Shown here in pieces: positions 5,568 to 9,059 of a DNA stretch of 9,059 bases. Each line of letters starts with the position of its first letter. The stretch's first letter is position 1. The notes beneath the pieces are model-generated. The model made no database searches. It saw nothing but the letters and a program-made list of their open reading frames with translations, and was not told the DNA's origin. The stretch lies in NCBI GenBank assembly GCA_024280065.1, contig JAJRQX010000136.1, positions 1-9,059 of the forward strand. Reading direction: 5' to 3'. The DNA comes from Aquificota bacterium (lineage in GTDB: Bacteria > Aquificota > Aquificia > Aquificales > Aquificaceae). The translations under genes were made by a program, and so were the position numbers.

Positions 5568-7214
5568 ATGTATCTCTTCATAGTTGAGTCCCCAACCAAA
5601 GCTAAAACGATATCAAGGATACTCGGAAGGAAGTTCGTAGTCAAAGCCACGCTTGGCCACATAAAGGACCTGCCGAGGGATGAGATAGGTGTGGACGAAA
5701 AGACCTTGAAACCAAAATACGTTTACCTTAGAGGCAAGAGAAGGATCCTTGAAGAACTAAAAAAGCTGGCAAGAAGGTCAAAAACCGTCTTCATAGGGAC
5801 AGACCCCGACAGGGAGGGTGAGGCGATAGCTTACTTCCTCAAGGAGGAGCTGAAGAAGACGGGAACCCCCATAAAGCGGGTTGTCTTCTACGAGATCACG
5901 GAGAAGGCCATAAGGAAGAGCATAGAGGAGGCTGGCGATGTGGACATGAATCTGGTCAGGTCCCAGTTCGCAAGGAGGATCCTTGACAGACTCATCGGAT
6001 ACAGAGTATCTCCCATCCTGTGGGACCGCCTTGGCATAAAAACCCTATCCGCTGGAAGGGTCCAGTCCCCAGCCCTCAGGCTTATAGTGGACAGGGAGAG
6101 GGAGATAGAGGACTTCAAACCGAAGAGATACTACTACGTCAAAGCTCTCCTTGAGAAGGACGGTCTTAGGTTTGAGGTTCTTTACGACTACAGATACAGC
6201 CACCCTTCCGACGCCAAAGAGATCTGTGACAGGATAAGGGAAGGTCTTTTTATTGTAGCCTCAGTCAGCAAAAAGGAAGAGAGGGTAAACCCTCCGAGGC
6301 CTTTTATAACCTCAACTCTCCAAGCGGAGGGAAGTTCAAAACTTGGTCTATCCCCGGAAAGGATCCAGTCCATAGCTCAAAGGCTATTTGAAGAGGGTTT
6401 TATAACCTACCCCAGAACTGATAGTCCGAGGATGAGCAGGGAAGCTGCCAGTGTTTTTATGAAGTTCATAGAGGAGAAGTTCGGCAAGGATTATGTGGGC
6501 AGGATCAGAAGGTTCAGAGAGGGAAAGACCGCCCAGGGTGCACACGAGTGCATAAGACCTACATCACCCCACAGAACACCTGATTACGGGAAGGAGGTTT
6601 ACGACCTTATCTTCAGGAGAACCTTGGCCAGCCTTATGGCGGACCTTATCCTTGAGAGGACTACATTCCGGATAGAGGTCAGCTCACCCCAACTGAAAAG
6701 GCCCATCACAATGGTGGCCAAAGGGGTTAATTTGGTCTTTGATGGCTGGACTAAGGTCTACCCTCATGATATTCAGGGACAGGCCCTCCCCGATCTTAAG
6801 GAGGGTGACCAGCTCAAGGTAGTAAAGGTCTTCGTTGAGGAGAAGGTAACCCAGCCGCCGCCCCGTTACACGGAGGGAACCCTTGTGAGGACCTTGGAGA
6901 AGCTTGGCATAGGCAGACCATCCACCTACGCGGTTATAGTTAAGACATTGAAGGAAAGGGGCTACGTGGAGGTGGTTAAGAGAGCACTTAGGCCCACGGA
7001 AAGGGGAGTTAAGGTGGTAGAGACCCTGAAGGAGATGTTCCCGGTTCTGATGGACTACAGCTTCACAGCTCGCATGGAGAAGGAGCTTGACGAGATAGAG
7101 AGTGGCAGGAAGGATTGGAAGGAAGTGGTCAGGAGGCTCTTCAAAGAAGTTATGGCCCAGGGCGGACTCGAACCGCCGACACCCCGGTTTTCAGCCGGGT
7201 GCTCTACCAACTGA
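5568..7214 (+). CDS. topA: DNA topoisomerase I (type IA), lacking zinc fingers; C-terminus runs into tRNA-Phe
   Basis: Relaxes negatively supercoiled DNA by nicking one strand through a 5'-phosphotyrosine. The 548-aa frame opens with the Toprim fold (MYLFIVESPTKAKTISRIL, Glu7) and the metal motif TDPDREGEA (78-86). The catalytic tyrosine is Y281 in GFITYPRTDS. Later marks are QGAHECIRPT (323-332, usually HEAIRPT) and YTEGTLVRTLEKLGIGRPSTYA (434-455). The conserved core ends near KDWKEVVRRLFKEV (515-528). No CxxC zinc-finger modules follow, so the protein is shorter than E. coli (865 aa) or Thermotoga (about 633 aa) enzymes. Codons 529-548 are antisense tRNA-Phe sequence, and the TGA at 7212-7214 lies inside that tRNA. 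The functional end is therefore uncertain. The start follows the upstream stop directly, with AGGA 8 nt before ATG. Confidence 0.93.
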   Translation: MYLFIVESPTKAKTISRILGRKFVVKATLGHIKDLPRDEIGVDEKTLKPKYVYLRGKRRILEELKKLARRSKTVFIGTDPDREGEAIAYFLKEELKKTGTPIKRVVFYEITEKAIRKSIEEAGDVDMNLVRSQFARRILDRLIGYRVSPILWDRLGIKTLSAGRVQSPALRLIVDREREIEDFKPKRYYYVKALLEKDGLRFEVLYDYRYSHPSDAKEICDRIREGLFIVASVSKKEERVNPPRPFITSTLQAEGSSKLGLSPERIQSIAQRLFEEGFITYPRTDSPRMSREAASVFMKFIEEKFGKDYVGRIRRFREGKTAQGAHECIRPTSPHRTPDYGKEVYDLIFRRTLASLMADLILERTTFRIEVSSPQLKRPITMVAKGVNLVFDGWTKVYPHDIQGQALPDLKEGDQLKVVKVFVEEKVTQPPPRYTEGTLVRTLEKLGIGRPSTYAVIVKTLKERGYVEVVKRALRPTERGVKVVETLKEMFPVLMDYSFTARMEKELDEIESGRKDWKEVVRRLFKEVMAQGGLEPPTPRFSAGCSTN

Positions 7215-7225
7215 GCTACCGGGCC
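7153..7225 (-). tRNA. tRNA-Phe (anticodon GAA)
   Basis: A complete 73-nt cloverleaf on the minus strand. Acceptor GGCCCGG (from 7225) pairs with CTGGGCC with one G-U. The anticodon stem CCCGG/CCGGG encloses the loop CTGAAAA with anticodon GAA (complement of 7190-7192). The T arm contains GGTTCGAGTCC and the discriminator base is A. CCA is not encoded (ATAAC follows), so a CCA-adding enzyme is needed. It lies 9 nt downstream of tRNA-Arg in the same transcript. Its 3' 62 bases overlap the end of the topA frame on the other strand. Confidence 0.97.
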
Positions 7226-7234
7226 TAAATAAAA

Positions 7235-7311
7235 TGGCGTCCCCGGCAGGACTCGAACCTGCGACCTCGAGATTAGGAATCTCGCGCTCTATCCACCTGA
7301 GCTACGGGGAC
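7235..7311 (-). tRNA. tRNA-Arg (anticodon CCU)
   Basis: A 77-nt tRNA on the minus strand with encoded CCA (complement of 7235-7237). Acceptor GTCCCCG pairs with CGGGGAC and the discriminator is G. The anticodon stem CGAGA/TCTCG encloses TTCCTAA with anticodon CCT (complement of 7275-7277), which reads AGG. AGG is a very frequent arginine codon in the genes of this window, so this is likely a major tRNA here rather than a rare one. It is first of the tRNA-Arg/tRNA-Phe pair and lies about 6 nt after the predicted transcription start. Confidence 0.97.
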
Positions 7312-7323
7312 AGCCAGATAAAA

Positions 7324-7352
7324 AGTATATACCTGAGGTGAAGGATTTTCAA
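7324..7352 (-). promoter_or_regulatory. Promoter of the tRNA-Arg/tRNA-Phe unit
   Basis: On the minus strand: TTGAAA (complement of 7347-7352), a 17-bp spacer and TATACT (complement of 7324-7329). The start is predicted near 7317, giving a 5' leader of only about 6 nt before tRNA-Arg. It is back-to-back with the rRNA promoter, with the two -35 boxes about 65 bp apart. Confidence 0.7.
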
Positions 7353-7417
7353 GTCTTCTGTGTGTGTAAGATGTTGTCTTTCCTGGAATTTTCACAACTG
7401 TGATCCTTCTAAAACCC

Positions 7418-7446
7418 TTGACAAGTCTTTTTTCGGGTGCTATATT
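7418..7446 (+). promoter_or_regulatory. rRNA operon promoter (rrn P1-like)
   Basis: Perfect TTGACA (7418-7423), 17-bp spacer, TATATT (7441-7446). The start is predicted near 7452, leaving a leader of about 110 nt before 16S rRNA. I see no second promoter closer to the gene. The upstream 7353-7417 stretch is moderately AT-rich and could supply an UP element, but has no clear A/T tracts. No protein gene is visible between tRNA-Arg and 16S (7312-7562); the space holds the two divergent promoters and the rRNA leader. Confidence 0.8.
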
Positions 7447-7466
7447 AATAGACCGCACTGAGGTTA

Positions 7467-7486
7467 GCGGGTCCCAAGAGGCCCGC
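7467..7486 (+). promoter_or_regulatory. boxB-like hairpin in the rRNA leader
   Basis: GCGGGTC (7467-7473) pairs with GGCCCGC (7480-7486) with one G-U, closing a 6-nt loop CCAAGA. It lies directly before the boxA-like sequence, the same order (boxB then boxA) as in E. coli rrn antitermination leaders. It starts about 15 nt after the predicted transcription start. Confidence 0.5.
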
Positions 7487-7488
7487 CG

Positions 7489-7507
7489 GCTCCTTGGCAA
7501 CTGAATA
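7489..7507 (+). promoter_or_regulatory. boxA-like antitermination element
   Basis: GCTCCTTGGCAACTGAATA resembles the bacterial rrn boxA consensus (TGCTCTTTAACA, extended in many bacteria as CTTTGAAAACTGAATA), the NusB-S10 binding site that protects untranslated rRNA transcripts from Rho. Its position in the 16S leader, just after a boxB-like hairpin, supports the call. Confidence 0.6.
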
Positions 7508-7526
7508 GGGGGAAGGAACCCTCTAT
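7505..7526 (+). other. Leader RNA hairpin after boxA
   Basis: ATAGGGGG (7505-7512) pairs with CCCTCTAT (7519-7526) over 8 bp with one G-U, closing loop AAGGAA. It partly overlaps the end of boxA, so pairing could compete with NusB binding. A smaller hairpin, AGCTA/TAGCT (7538-7542 with 7547-7551), follows and may belong to the 16S processing stem, whose other half would lie beyond the window. Confidence 0.4.
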
Positions 7527-7562
7527 ATCTGGGGTCCAGCTAAGACTAGCTTGTGCCCGGTT

Positions 7563-9059
<1,497 letters not shown>

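Noticed and set aside
7102..7341. Open frame of 79 codons across both tRNAs on plus
   Set aside because: It is the antisense reading of tRNA-Phe and tRNA-Arg; the GLEPATSR-type peptides are a familiar annotation artefact.

Overview
The window comes from a thermophilic bacterium of the order Aquificales, most likely family Aquificaceae (Aquifex/Hydrogenobacter/Thermocrinis-like). The case rests on four things: a very GC-rich 16S rRNA; an exact match at 8551-8569 to the Aquificales-specific V6 primer-site variant (CTAACCGANGAACCTYACC); KsgA and biotin carboxylase sequences that resemble Aquifex/Hydrogenobacter homologues as I remember them; and heavy AGG/ATA codon use. Genus cannot be fixed by eye.

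Layout. (1) 1-47, minus: the first 15 codons of an unidentified gene, with its own ribosome binding site and an extended -10 promoter. (2) 92-1668, minus: a two-gene operon, ksgA (16S rRNA A1518/A1519 dimethyltransferase) then speE-like aminopropyltransferase, joined by an ATGA overlap. (3) 1691-3124, plus: a biotin carboxylase subunit (AccC/PycA/CfiB family), divergent from ksgA with only about 22 bp between them. The two genes appear to share one AT-rich -10 island. (4) 3112-3885, minus: a lipoprotein with fibronectin-III-like modules, converging tail-to-tail on accC with a 13-bp overlap. (5) 3936-7214, plus: an apparent operon of a KamA-family radical-SAM aminomutase, a 163-aa helical protein of unknown function, and DNA topoisomerase I. 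It is driven by a strong promoter (TTGACA-16-TAAAAT) that overlaps the lipoprotein start codon. (6) 7153-7311, minus: tRNA-Phe(GAA) and tRNA-Arg(CCU) in one transcription unit, head-on to topA. The topA frame has no stop before tRNA-Phe and ends inside it. (7) 7418-9059, plus: a ribosomal RNA operon with a near-consensus promoter (TTGACA-17-TATATT), a boxB/boxA-type antitermination leader, and 16S rRNA cut by the window edge about 85 nt before its end.

The genes are mostly housekeeping: translation (16S, tRNAs, KsgA), polyamine synthesis, biotin-dependent carboxylation (fatty acid synthesis or anaplerosis/reductive TCA cycle) and DNA topology. I see no mobile element, CRISPR array, phage gene or defence system. 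The points most worth a second look are the zinc-finger-less topA whose last codons are antisense tRNA-Phe, the KamA homologue that has lost the lysine-recognition aspartate, the unknown protein between kamA and topA, and the compact, possibly leaderless, divergent ksgA/accC promoter.
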